Shown: in pieces, positions 1 through 7,359 of the stretch
Numbering within the stretch: the first letter of the stretch is position 1
Layout: each line of letters opens with the position of its first letter
Assembly: GCA_034142505.1 (NCBI GenBank)
Contig: JAWZDV010000042.1
Location: 34,784 to 98,783 of the forward strand
DNA length: 64,000 nucleotides
DNA from: Hungatella_A sp034142505
Lineage (GTDB): Bacteria > Bacillota > Clostridia > Lachnospirales > Lachnospiraceae
Direction: 5' to 3'
Position numbers and translations under genes: made by a program
The notes under the pieces: model-generated
The model's input: only the letters and a program-made list of their open reading frames with translations
What the model was told of the DNA's origin: nothing
Database searches by the model: none

Positions 1-1128
1 GATCTTCAATCCGGAAGCCAGATTCAGACTGCCTTCATATGGAACCGCCTCTCCCAGAACCGCCTTTAATATGCTGGACTTCCCACACCCGTTTGGCCCG
101 GCCAGGCAGATTCTGTCGCCTTGTTTAATCTCCAGACTGACGGGGCCGCAGATGGTTCTCACATCATAGCGGATCTCCATGTCCCGGATTGCCGCCAGCC
201 GGCCCGCATGGTGCCGCTGGGGATACAACTTCAGCGGCTCGGCATGCTCAATATTCTTCAGCAGCTTGGATTTCTCTTCAACCGCGGTCTGCTGACGGTC
301 CTCGATGGTCTTGGCCCGCTTCATCATCTTGGCAGCCTTGTGGCCGATAAAACCGCGGTCCGGCCTTAAGCCGCAGGAATGTTTGCCCTGAAACTTGGTG
401 CCTTCCACCTTGTCGGACCAGCTGGACGTCCGTCTGGCCGCTGTTTCCAGCCGTTTGATCTCCCCCTTCAGCCGCTCATTCTGCGTCAGTTCCAAATGGT
501 CCTGCCGTTCCTTATTTTCCCACCAGGAAGAGAAATTGCCCTTCTGTACCTCGATATCCGCCTTGTTGATAGATAAAATATGGTCCACCGTCTGGTCTAA
601 GAAATGACGGTCATGGGACACCAGGATAAATCCCTGTTTTCCGCGTAAATATTCCGCCACCAGTTCCCTGGAGGCCGTATCCAGATGGTTGGTCGGCTCG
701 TCGATCAGAAGAAACCGGCTCTCCCCGGCAAACAGCGCCGCCAGCAGCGTTTTCGTCTGTTCCCCGTTGCTTAAGGTATCAAATGGACGAAACAGCACAT
801 CTTCGTTTACCTCCAGCAGGTTCAGCTCCTTGTAAATTCTCCAGCTGTCCCCGGCCGGAAGCATTTCCTCCAGAATCTCCATGGTCATCCTGGAGCGGTC
901 TCCCACCTCGCAGGGGAAATACTGAAATTCCATGTCCGGCGCAAAGATTGACCCAGAATACTCGTATTTTCCAAGCAGCAAATTCAAAAATGTGGTCTTC
1001 CCACGTCCGTTCCTCCCGATGAACCCCAGTCTCCAGCTGGTGTCAATCTTGAAAGAAACATGTTCAAATATAGGATCATAACTGCCCTCATAGGCAAATG
1101 TAAGGTCTGATATATGAATCAATGCCAT
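1..1128 (-). CDS. ABC-F ribosomal protection protein, Lsa/CplR-like (C-terminus outside window)
   Basis: Soluble ABC-F ATPase of the type that binds the ribosomal E site and relieves lincosamide, pleuromutilin or streptogramin A inhibition. The first 376 codons are visible. NBD1 has Walker A GRNGRGKT (residues 38-45), the ABC-F signature LSNGEQTK (119-126) and Walker B LLIDEPTNHLD (about 140-150). A long linker (about 200-300), which in this family contacts the peptidyl-transferase region, precedes a second Walker A GPNGCGKS (344-351). There are no membrane segments. The start follows a strong AGGAGG. LSNGEQ in place of LSGGQ points to the Lsa/Vga/CplR branch, but the actual drug profile is not readable. 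The gene is preceded by a leader with two small ORFs and a terminator, the usual sign of antibiotic-induced attenuation. Confidence 0.9.
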   Translation of the reverse strand, partial: MALIHISDLTFAYEGSYDPIFEHVSFKIDTSWRLGFIGRNGRGKTTFLNLLLGKYEYSGSIFAPDMEFQYFPCEVGDRSRMTMEILEEMLPAGDSWRIYKELNLLEVNEDVLFRPFDTLSNGEQTKTLLAALFAGESRFLLIDEPTNHLDTASRELVAEYLRGKQGFILVSHDRHFLDQTVDHILSINKADIEVQKGNFSSWWENKERQDHLELTQNERLKGEIKRLETAARRTSSWSDKVEGTKFQGKHSCGLRPDRGFIGHKAAKMMKRAKTIEDRQQTAVEEKSKLLKNIEHAEPLKLYPQRHHAGRLAAIRDMEIRYDVRTICGPVSLEIKQGDRICLAGPNGCGKSSILKAVLGEAVPYEGSLNLASGLKI

Positions 1129-1194
1129 AAATGCCCCACCTCCTTGTGTATCCATCCCGCCTGCGGCACATTTCCCCGGGCGGAATTAAAATAA

Positions 1195-1220
1195 GCCGCA
1201 AGAAAGTCTCTTCCTGCGGC
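1195..1220 (-). terminator. Attenuator hairpin in the ABC-F leader
   Basis: On the minus strand GCCGCAGGAA pairs with TTCTTGCGGC around loop GAGACT (10 bp, one G.U), followed by TTATTTTAATT. It lies about 70 nt before the ABC-F start codon, after the two leader ORFs, so it would stop transcription before the resistance gene unless disrupted. Its 3' arm carries CTTTCTTGC, exactly complementary to GCAAGAAAG inside the second leader ORF (1307-1315). Confidence 0.75.
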
Positions 1221-1254
1221 TTTTCGAATACACAACAACGGACTGATCCCTGGT

Positions 1255-1347
1255 TTACAGGCATACGGACTGCTGGTCTTCTATGGATAAGCGGAAACGA
1301 CGAATACTTTCTTGCATGTGCATAACGAAACAGACGGATGGCTCCAT
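1255..1347 (-). CDS. Leader ORF 2 of the ABC-F gene (30 aa)
   Basis: ATG preceded by AAGGAGACTTGCG, a good ribosome binding site. The product starts MEPSVCFVMHMQES and includes the stretch IRRFRL before ending in SVCL. It sits between leader ORF 1 and the attenuator hairpin. Codons for residues 11-14 contain GCAAGAAAG, which can pair either with ORF 1 or with the 3' arm of the terminator. It resembles no family I know; the role as a regulatory leader peptide is inferred from position, ribosome binding site and complementarity. Confidence 0.55.
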   Translation of the reverse strand: MEPSVCFVMHMQESIRRFRLSIEDQQSVCL

Positions 1348-1376
1348 CGCAAGTCTCCTTATGCAGTTTCGATTCA

Positions 1377-1397
1377 TTAGCAAGAAATTGTATACAT
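1377..1397 (-). CDS. Leader ORF 1 of the ABC-F gene (6 aa, MYTISC)
   Basis: ATG TAT ACA ATT TCT TGC TAA, preceded by ACAGGAGCTGAAAGG. It begins about 45 nt after the predicted -10 box, so it would be the first thing translated on this transcript. Its last codons contain TTTCTTGC, complementary to GCAAGAAA inside leader ORF 2. Very short stalling peptides of this kind precede several erm, msr and ABC-F genes; that this one stalls ribosomes is inference. Confidence 0.5.
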   Translation of the reverse strand: MYTISC

Positions 1398-1439
1398 CCT
1401 TTCAGCTCCTGTCTATTCTATATTTGGTGTTACGTATTA

Positions 1440-1469
1440 TTTATATCATCGAACCTGGCAGTTTGTCAA
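1440..1469 (-). promoter_or_regulatory. Promoter of the ABC-F leader
   Basis: Perfect -35 TTGACA (1464-1469, minus strand) and -10 TATAAA (1440-1445) with an 18-nt spacer; ATATAA at 17 nt is an overlapping alternative. It lies just downstream of the stop codon of the LURP-one gene, so the ABC-F unit has its own strong promoter. Confidence 0.75.
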
Positions 1470-1491
1470 GGTGAAACATGTGATCCGTTTT

Positions 1492-1962
1492 TTAGTTATT
1501 GGAACATTTTGCGGCATCAATGGCCAGGACGATCATCAAAACGTGAAGCACATCCTGTGAATTCATCACATCAATCTCGTAGGTGTCTGTGAAATTGAAC
1601 AGTTTCTTTTCCACCATGGCTACCGTAGCGCCCATGTTGTTTTTCACCTGGTAATCCCACTCCAGAATGTCGCCTGTGATATTCCAGTCACGGCATTCTA
1701 AGTGGAATTTCGGCATGAAGAAAGTGAATTCCTTTTTCACACGGCCGATGTAGCGTTCCTCCTCGTAGAGATCAAAGGCCGGCAGAAAGGTAAGTACCTT
1801 TTCCATCACCGTGCCCAGTTCGCGGCCCGCGGTGTCATAGATTTTTAAGCAGTGGCCCCAGGACAGCTGGCCTTTTACTACAAACATCACATTGCCCTGT
1901 TCGTCATAGATATCATAGCTGTCAAACCAGGAGAACAGGCGCTGTTTGAAAAGCATTTTCAT
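1492..1962 (-). CDS. LURP-one-related / tubby-C-like family protein
   Basis: 156-aa soluble protein that reads as a chain of short beta strands with the spacing typical of LURP-one-related (tubby C-like) proteins: SYDIYDEQGNVMFVVKG near the start, LKIYDTAGRELGTV near residue 40, and TDTYEIDV near the end. The family folds as a 12-strand barrel around a hydrophobic helix; the last segment (VLHVLMIVLAIDAAK) fits that helix. Biochemical function in bacteria is unknown. It starts after AGGAGGTACTCCA. It stands between two unrelated transcription units, with a MATE gene upstream on the same strand. Confidence 0.75.
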   Translation of the reverse strand: MKMLFKQRLFSWFDSYDIYDEQGNVMFVVKGQLSWGHCLKIYDTAGRELGTVMEKVLTFLPAFDLYEEERYIGRVKKEFTFFMPKFHLECRDWNITGDILEWDYQVKNNMGATVAMVEKKLFNFTDTYEIDVMNSQDVLHVLMIVLAIDAAKCSNN

Positions 1963-2064
1963 TGGAGTACCTCCTTGCTTTTTCGGGTTTTCTTTATCAT
2001 ATCACAAGGCAGCGGGCAATGTATCTTAAGATTTCTTATATTTTTCTGAATGCGCTTTCACGCA

Positions 2065-3441
2065 TTAAGTTCGGACTCTTCGTCCCTCCAGCAGTCGTTT
2101 CTTCAATATTCTGCCGCTGAAAAGCATATAGACCGCACCGGACATCACCGCTGCGGCGAGATCGATGATCGGCTCCGTATAGAACACGGCCTCCACACCG
2201 AAATAGCGGGGAAGCAGCGTCACTACAATAAAGAACAGCAGTTTCCGGTACAGAGACAGGGAAATGGCAACTTTCGCAATTCCCATGCCGGTAAATCCAT
2301 CCACCACCGTATACTGGCAGGCCAGCGGGATGATCATCAATGTGCTGATCCGGATCGCTTTCACGGACATGGCGATATACTCCGGGTTTCTGGTGAAAAT
2401 CAGTACAAAGAACTTCGAGCAGGTCTGGGAGAATAGAAACATCGCCGCAGTAAACAGAATGGTGATCTTTAAAATCTCCTTCTCCGCGCGGCGCACCCGG
2501 TTCACCTGTCTTGAACCGTAATTGTAGCCTAGAATTGACTGGGTTCCCGCCGTGATCCCGCCCAGCGGCATGGTCACCATCAGCATAAAGCTCTGCATGA
2601 TAGTCCCGCAGGTAACCATCATATCGCCCCGTTCCGGACCGCCGTAGGACTGGAGGATGGTATTCATGGTAATAATCAGTACATTATCCAGCGCAATGAT
2701 GATAAATGGAGAGAAGCCCAGCGTTAAAATCCGCCTGCACACTCCCCTCTCATAGCCGGAAAATGTAATCTTGACCGGCACCTTTTTGCCAAATAATACG
2801 AACAGAATGTAGGTGGCGGAACAGGCCTGCGCCATCACGGTGGCGAGGGCGGCGCCTTTTACCCCCATATGAAAGCCAAAGATAAATACCGGGTCCAGCA
2901 CCATGTTGACGATGGCCCCCAGCATAACCGTCTTCATTCCAATTTTAGCAAAGCCCTGGCAAATGATAAACTGGTTTAAGCCGGCGGCAATCAGGGCAAA
3001 CACGGTTCCGCACAGATAGATGGTGATATAGTCGTTGGCATAGGAAAAAGTCGCCTCACTGGCTCCGAACCACATCAGCAGGTGGTCTTTCACCAGAAGC
3101 GACGCCCCGGTCAGACAAACGGCCAGCACCATCAGCATCATAAAGCTATTGGCCAGCACCTTTCTGGCGGCCTCCGTATTCTTCTCTCCCATGCGGATTG
3201 CCAGAAGCGGCGTTCCGCCGAACCCAATCAATGCGGAAAAAGAACTGATTAACGTCACAATGGGGCCGCAGATGCCCACTCCCGCCAGCGCCAGTTCTCC
3301 CACGCCGGAAATATTTCCAATATACATTCTATCTACAATGCTGTAAAACACACTGACAAACTGGGCCAGCATAGACGGAATTGCCAGCCGCACCACCAGC
3401 GTCTTGATATTGTCTCTGCCCAGATTATTCTCCAACTGCAT
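2065..3441 (-). CDS. MATE family efflux transporter
   Basis: 458-aa integral membrane protein with about twelve hydrophobic segments in two homologous halves, as in MATE cation/drug antiporters. The first helix region, LAIPSMLAQFVSVFYSIVDR, followed by MYIGN, is characteristic, as is PVFIFGFHMGVKGAALATV near residue 190. Such proteins export drugs or metabolites using Na+ or H+ gradients; the substrate here is unknown. It is closely similar in its recognisable motifs to the MATE at 59934-61325 and differs from the two subtypes at 7360 and 10065. It appears to be a single-gene unit. Confidence 0.9.
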   Translation of the reverse strand: MQLENNLGRDNIKTLVVRLAIPSMLAQFVSVFYSIVDRMYIGNISGVGELALAGVGICGPIVTLISSFSALIGFGGTPLLAIRMGEKNTEAARKVLANSFMMLMVLAVCLTGASLLVKDHLLMWFGASEATFSYANDYITIYLCGTVFALIAAGLNQFIICQGFAKIGMKTVMLGAIVNMVLDPVFIFGFHMGVKGAALATVMAQACSATYILFVLFGKKVPVKITFSGYERGVCRRILTLGFSPFIIIALDNVLIITMNTILQSYGGPERGDMMVTCGTIMQSFMLMVTMPLGGITAGTQSILGYNYGSRQVNRVRRAEKEILKITILFTAAMFLFSQTCSKFFVLIFTRNPEYIAMSVKAIRISTLMIIPLACQYTVVDGFTGMGIAKVAISLSLYRKLLFFIVVTLLPRYFGVEAVFYTEPIIDLAAAVMSGAVYMLFSGRILKKRLLEGRRVRT

Positions 3442-3713
3442 AGTACTCTTTCCCCTGTTCTTCTGTGTCTGATTATGTTGTCGTCATGGCCGGGAAATCA
3501 CCCGGCATCACATAGTATAACAGGGATTTTTGAATATGGCAATTCAAATATCATGCCGGACATTTTTCATGTAATGAACATACTCTCCGGCTGATAAATT
3601 AATGCTCACCGGAGAGGATGATCCCAGGGGCGGGCAATGTCGAAACCAGGGGATGGTATTTTCCTGTGGTTCGTAGTATAATGAAGTCAAATACGGACAA
3701 GGGGGTTCTTTCT

Positions 3714-4352
3714 ATGAAAAAGTGTATTAAAAAAACGGTTGTTTATCTGATGAGCGGTTTCTTGCTGGCTTCTGCCATCACCGTGATTCCGGCATCTCCA
3801 TTTACGATGGAGGCAGAGGCGCATTCCGGCAGGACTGATTCTCACGGTGGACACAAAGACAATAAAAACAAGAGCGGGCTTGGCAGTTATCACTATCATT
3901 GTGGCGGATATCCGGCACATTTGCATCCGGACGGGGTATGTCCATACACATCCACGGGGACGACGGCAGGCAATAACCAAACAGCAGGGGCACAGAGCGG
4001 AAAGCAGACCCAGGAGACAAAAACCTCCGTGCCGGAAACCACCGCAGTTGTAAGCGAAGCGGGCTGGAAGGAAGATTCCAACGGCTGGTGGTATTGTACT
4101 TCCGATGGACAGTATTATAAAGACTGCTGGCAAAGTATTGATGACCAGTGGTACTATTTCAATCCTGACGGGTATATGGCAACCGGATGGCACTGCCAGA
4201 CCGATCACTGCTACTATCTCGCCTCCGACGGTCATATGGTGACGGGGGAACATGAGATTGATGGCGACCACTGTTATTTTAATGCGGATGGCAGCCTGGA
4301 TGAAGGCCGCAGCCGCCACAGCTCCGGGCATCATGCGGGGCATCACAATTGA
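3714..4352 (+). CDS. Secreted YHYH-domain protein with cell-wall-binding repeats
   Basis: 212 aa counted from ATG 3714, preceded by a GGGGG ribosome binding site; an in-frame ATG at 3681 would add 11 residues. The N-terminus is a signal peptide (KKCIKK, hydrophobic core, likely cleavage near MEAEAHS). Residues about 40-80 carry HSGRTDSHGGHKD and the YHYHCGG...HLH signature of the YHYH domain, which is rich in metal-ligand residues. After a Thr/Gly/Gln linker come about three aromatic choline-binding-type repeats (SNGWWYC, DQWYYFNPDG, DHCYYLASDG) and a histidine-rich tail. I infer a wall-attached, possibly metal-binding protein. It is one of the few plus-strand genes and is followed by a terminator. 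Confidence 0.8.
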   Translation: MKKCIKKTVVYLMSGFLLASAITVIPASPFTMEAEAHSGRTDSHGGHKDNKNKSGLGSYHYHCGGYPAHLHPDGVCPYTSTGTTAGNNQTAGAQSGKQTQETKTSVPETTAVVSEAGWKEDSNGWWYCTSDGQYYKDCWQSIDDQWYYFNPDGYMATGWHCQTDHCYYLASDGHMVTGEHEIDGDHCYFNADGSLDEGRSRHSSGHHAGHHN

Positions 4353-4387
4353 GTTCACAGGGTGACTGTGCACCCTGACTATCGAAG

Positions 4388-4416
4388 TCCCGGGTAACTC
4401 CCCGGGGCTTTTTTTG
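4388..4416 (+). terminator. Terminator after the YHYH gene
   Basis: CCCGGG-TAACTC-CCCGGGG hairpin followed by CTTTTTTTG, about 35 nt after the stop codon of the YHYH gene. Confidence 0.8.
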
Positions 4417-4489
4417 CCCCATTTTCTGACAAATATTACCAGTAAAATCCCCGGAATAAAATGTTATAATAGACGCATGGGAGGAACGT

Positions 4490-4690
4490 ATGATGAGCAA
4501 AAAAATCAAACCGGTCGAGCCCGGCCAAACCTTTGGCGACTTGGAGACCAAATGGTACTGGAATACTAAATCCGGCGAACGTGTCTGGAAATGCGTCTGC
4601 AGTTGTGGGGGCTACTGCATGGTGAAGGAACGCGGCCTGACGGAACATTTGGTTACGAACTGCGGGTGTCAGGGGGAGTCTGAGAAGTAG
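4490..4690 (+). CDS. Small Cys-rich putative zinc-binding protein (66 aa)
   Basis: Starts at ATG ATG behind GGGAGGAACGT, with TATAAT at 4465-4470 as a likely -10. The protein reads FGDLETKWYWNTKSGERVW, then KCVCSCGG, and ends TNCGCQGESEK. The WKCxCxCG...NCGC arrangement, with two Cys clusters about 25 residues apart, matches the small zinc-binding module seen in front of phage and mobile-element AP2/HNH DNA-binding proteins. Here it stands alone, without an AP2 or HNH domain. Function is unknown; zinc binding is inferred from the cysteines. No prophage genes lie next to it. Confidence 0.6.
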   Translation: MMSKKIKPVEPGQTFGDLETKWYWNTKSGERVWKCVCSCGGYCMVKERGLTEHLVTNCGCQGESEK

Positions 4691-4699
4691 TTACATAAG

Positions 4700-4744
4700 A
4701 AACAAAAAGGCCGTCGCCGACCAAATCTTTCGTCTGCGACAGCC
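4700..4744 (-). terminator. Terminator on the minus strand
   Basis: Read on the minus strand, GGCTGTCGC pairs with GCGACGGCC (one G.U), followed by TTTTTGTTTC. It would end transcription of the broken gene at 4898-5327. Confidence 0.7.
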
Positions 4745-4897
4745 ACCCATTGCCCACTTCTGCTCTTGTCCTATTTCTCTAATAATTCTTGATAACTCAC
4801 ACCTTTTCTCTATTATATGACAGACTTTTTTGGCACATTGCGCATACATTCATTTCTCTGTTAATCATATAATACTAAGGAAATAATAATGTCAAAC

Positions 4898-5327
4898 CTA
4901 TGCTGCACGATTCATTTGACTTACCATGTCAATAAATTTTTTCATATCCTCCACATAAGAATATGGCTCATATTCTGAATATATTTCTGGACTATCAAGT
5001 ATAACAATCTGTAAACCATCTGCCCGCAATGCTTCTAATGTCCCCAGCAGACAACGGGCCTCATTTACAGTCTTACATTGATAAGCTAAACAACCTTTTC
5101 TGTCGAAAATTTTTGCTACTATATATATTGTTTTATCTCCAATTTAACTCACCTTCCCAATATTTCAGACGCTCAATAAAATCTTGTTCGCTGCAAATTA
5201 TCTTTGCCACATAGTCCTCATATAGTAATTTTCCTATTTCAACTTCTTTATATTTGTAGATATATTTATGACTCCAAATATTAAATTGTAAGATAATACA
5301 TCTAAGGTCTCTTTTGGAAAATGCCAT
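4898..5327 (-). pseudogene. Frameshifted gene of unknown function
   Basis: Two reading frames abut without room for a second start. The first (64 codons, from ATG 5327) ends at TAA 5133-5135 with ...KYWEGELNWR. The following frame, from just after 5145 to TAG 4898-4900, is an uninterrupted, normal-looking stretch of 80 codons (for example LEALRADGLQIVILDSPE, then FIDMVSQMNRAA) with no ATG or GTG near its beginning and a stop just before it. A single one-base indel near 5135-5146 would join them into a protein of about 145 aa. The region is more AT-rich than its surroundings, so recent acquisition is possible. I recognise no family; small immunity-protein-like size and setting are the only hint. 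Confidence 0.6.
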
Positions 5328-5365
5328 TGAAAATCACTAAAATTGCTTTTCTATATCTTTTTAGT

Positions 5366-5401
5366 CTCAAAAACCGCACCAACCATGAAAGATTAGTGCG
5401 G
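5366..5401 (-). terminator. Terminator of the GGGtGRT/Fe-S scaffold unit
   Basis: On the minus strand CCGCACTAA pairs with TTGGTGCGG, followed by TTTTTGAG, about 30 nt after the stop codon of the GGGtGRT gene. Confidence 0.8.
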
Positions 5402-5432
5402 TTCTATTTCATCTCTTTAGTTTTTAATTTTA

Positions 5433-6443
5433 CTAAAACTTACCCTCTTTCGCCGCTTCCTCAATCGAAACAGCCACAGCCACAGTCATACCAACCATCG
5501 GGTTATTACCTGCGCCGATCAGACCCATCATCTCTACGTGAGCCGGTACGGAGGAAGAACCTGCGAACTGTGCATCGGAGTGCATACGTCCCATGGTATC
5601 GGTCATGCCGTAGGAAGCAGGGCCGGCTGCCATGTTGTCTGGGTGAAGGGTACGGCCTGTGCCGCCGCCGGATGCTACGGAGAAGTATTTCTTGCCTTTC
5701 TCGTTGCATTCTTTCTTGTAAGTACCTGCTACCGGGTGCTGGAAGCGGGTTGGGTTGGTGGAGTTTCCGGTGATGGAAACGTCTACGCCCTCTTTCCACA
5801 TGATGGCAACGCCCTCGGTTACATCATTGGAACCGTAGCAGTTTACTTTGGCTCTTAAGCCTTCAGAGTAGGATTTTCTCCACAGTTCTTTTACTTCGCC
5901 TGTGTAGTAGTCCATCTCGGTCTCTACATATGTAAATCCGTTGATTCTGGAAATAACCTGTGCTGCGTCTTTTCCTAAACCGTTTAAGATGACGCGCAGA
6001 GGTTTCTGGCGAACCTTGTTGGCTTTCTCGGCGATACCGATCGCGCCCTCGGCAGCTGCAAAGGACTCATGTCCAGCTAAGAAGCAGAAGCAGTCTGTCT
6101 CCTCTTCCAGCAGCATCTTGCCTAAGTTTCCGTGGCCTAAACCTACTTTACGCTGGTCGGCAACGGAACCTGGGATACAGAATGCCTGAAGGCCCTCGCC
6201 GATTGCGGCGGCCGCGTCAGAAGCTTTTCTGCAGCCTTTCTTGATGGCGATTGCCGCGCCTACGGTGTATGCCCATTTTGCATTCTCAAAGCAGATTGGC
6301 TGAATGCTCTCAACCATCTTGTATACGTCTAAGCCGGCATCCTTGGTAATCTTCTCTGCTTCCTCGATAGAAGCGATGCCGTAGCTGTTTAATGCTTCAT
6401 TGATCTGTTTGATACGTCTCTCATATGATTCAAATAATGCCAT
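5433..6443 (-). CDS. GGGtGRT family protein
   Basis: 336-aa soluble protein with the motif GGGTGRTLHPDNMAAGPAS near residue 260 that gives the family its name, followed by a glycine- and methionine-rich C-terminus (MGRMHSDAQFAGSSSVP, GLIGAGNNPMVGM). Residues 80-140 contain GLQAFCIPGSVADQRK and GHGNLGKMLLEEETDC with scattered cysteines. It always seems to travel with a NifU/SufU-like scaffold, as here (next gene upstream, 56 nt away). The biochemical role is not established to my knowledge. The pairing suggests an Fe-S-dependent or Fe-S-delivering process. It was read as a full-length intact member. Confidence 0.85.
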   Translation of the reverse strand: MALFESYERRIKQINEALNSYGIASIEEAEKITKDAGLDVYKMVESIQPICFENAKWAYTVGAAIAIKKGCRKASDAAAAIGEGLQAFCIPGSVADQRKVGLGHGNLGKMLLEEETDCFCFLAGHESFAAAEGAIGIAEKANKVRQKPLRVILNGLGKDAAQVISRINGFTYVETEMDYYTGEVKELWRKSYSEGLRAKVNCYGSNDVTEGVAIMWKEGVDVSITGNSTNPTRFQHPVAGTYKKECNEKGKKYFSVASGGGTGRTLHPDNMAAGPASYGMTDTMGRMHSDAQFAGSSSVPAHVEMMGLIGAGNNPMVGMTVAVAVSIEEAAKEGKF

Positions 6444-6499
6444 TACATTGTCCTCCTGAATTTTTTGACTATGTACTTTCTAAAACTTTAGCTGCAAAA

Positions 6500-7192
6500 T
6501 TACTCGCATCTCGGGTCGATAATCTTCACTGCGTCGGCAACGCGGCCATACTGGCCTTTTGCTTTCTCATAAGCAGTTGTAGGATCGTCACCCTTCTTGA
6601 TGAAGTCTGTCATCTTGCCAAGGCTTACGAACTGATAACCGATGATCTGGTCTTCCGCGTCCAAAGCGATGCCGGTTACATAGCCTTCTGCCATCTCTAA
6701 ATAGCGAGGACCTTTTTTCAGTGTGCCATACATCGTACCAACCTGGGAACGAAGTCCTTTTCCTAAATCCTCAAGACCTGCACCGATAGGAAGTCCGTCC
6801 TCGGAGAACGCGCTCTGGGTTCTTCCGTATGCGATCTGTAAGAATAATTCTCTCATAGCGGTGTTGATGGCATCGCAGACAAGGTCTGTGTTCAATGCTT
6901 CCAGTACAGTCAGTCCTGGAAGAATCTCTGCTGCCATTGCTGCGGAGTGAGTCATACCGGAACATCCGATGGTCTCAACAAGCGCTTCCTGAATAATACC
7001 TTCTTTTACGTTAAGGGTCAGCTTACATGCGCCCTGCTGAGGTGCACACCAGCCGATACCGTGTGTTAATCCTGAAATGTCTGTTACCTGTTTTGATTTC
7101 ACCCATTTTGCTTCTTCTGGGATTGGAGCGGCACCATGATGAACGCCCTGTGCTACTGTACACATCTCTTCTACTTCATGTGAATAAATCAT
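6500..7192 (-). CDS. NifU/SufU-like iron-sulfur cluster assembly scaffold protein
   Basis: 230 aa. The central segment ETIGCSGMTHSAAMAAEI with GLTVLEAL after it is the IscU/NifU-type scaffold core, and the protein ends in DPRCE; another cysteine pair lies in GIGWCAPQQGACKLTL. These cysteines are the likely cluster ligands. The protein is longer than IscU (about 130 aa), with an extra C-terminal region (YVTGIALDAEDQIIGYQ). Strong ribosome binding site GAAAGGAGTTTTACA. First gene of a two-gene unit with the GGGtGRT gene; the combination suggests a dedicated client system rather than housekeeping isc/suf. Confidence 0.8.
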   Translation of the reverse strand: MIYSHEVEEMCTVAQGVHHGAAPIPEEAKWVKSKQVTDISGLTHGIGWCAPQQGACKLTLNVKEGIIQEALVETIGCSGMTHSAAMAAEILPGLTVLEALNTDLVCDAINTAMRELFLQIAYGRTQSAFSEDGLPIGAGLEDLGKGLRSQVGTMYGTLKKGPRYLEMAEGYVTGIALDAEDQIIGYQFVSLGKMTDFIKKGDDPTTAYEKAKGQYGRVADAVKIIDPRCE

Positions 7193-7359
7193 TGTAAAAC
7201 TCCTTTCAAATAAGTAATCATCATACTTAAGTACTTTGTTAAATTTATCACATCATACTTGTTTATATTCTCTCACATCTTGTCGGATTACGCAAGCATT
7301 TTTTGGAAAGATTCCGGTTTCCAAACGGACCGGAAGACCGTAACCCGGGAAAGCTTATA

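Noticed and set aside
3687..4373. 228-codon ORF antisense to the YHYH gene
   Set aside because: It mirrors the His/Thr-rich coding sequence; Met/Ile/Val/Pro-rich composition without domains, while the plus-strand frame has a signal peptide and known repeats.
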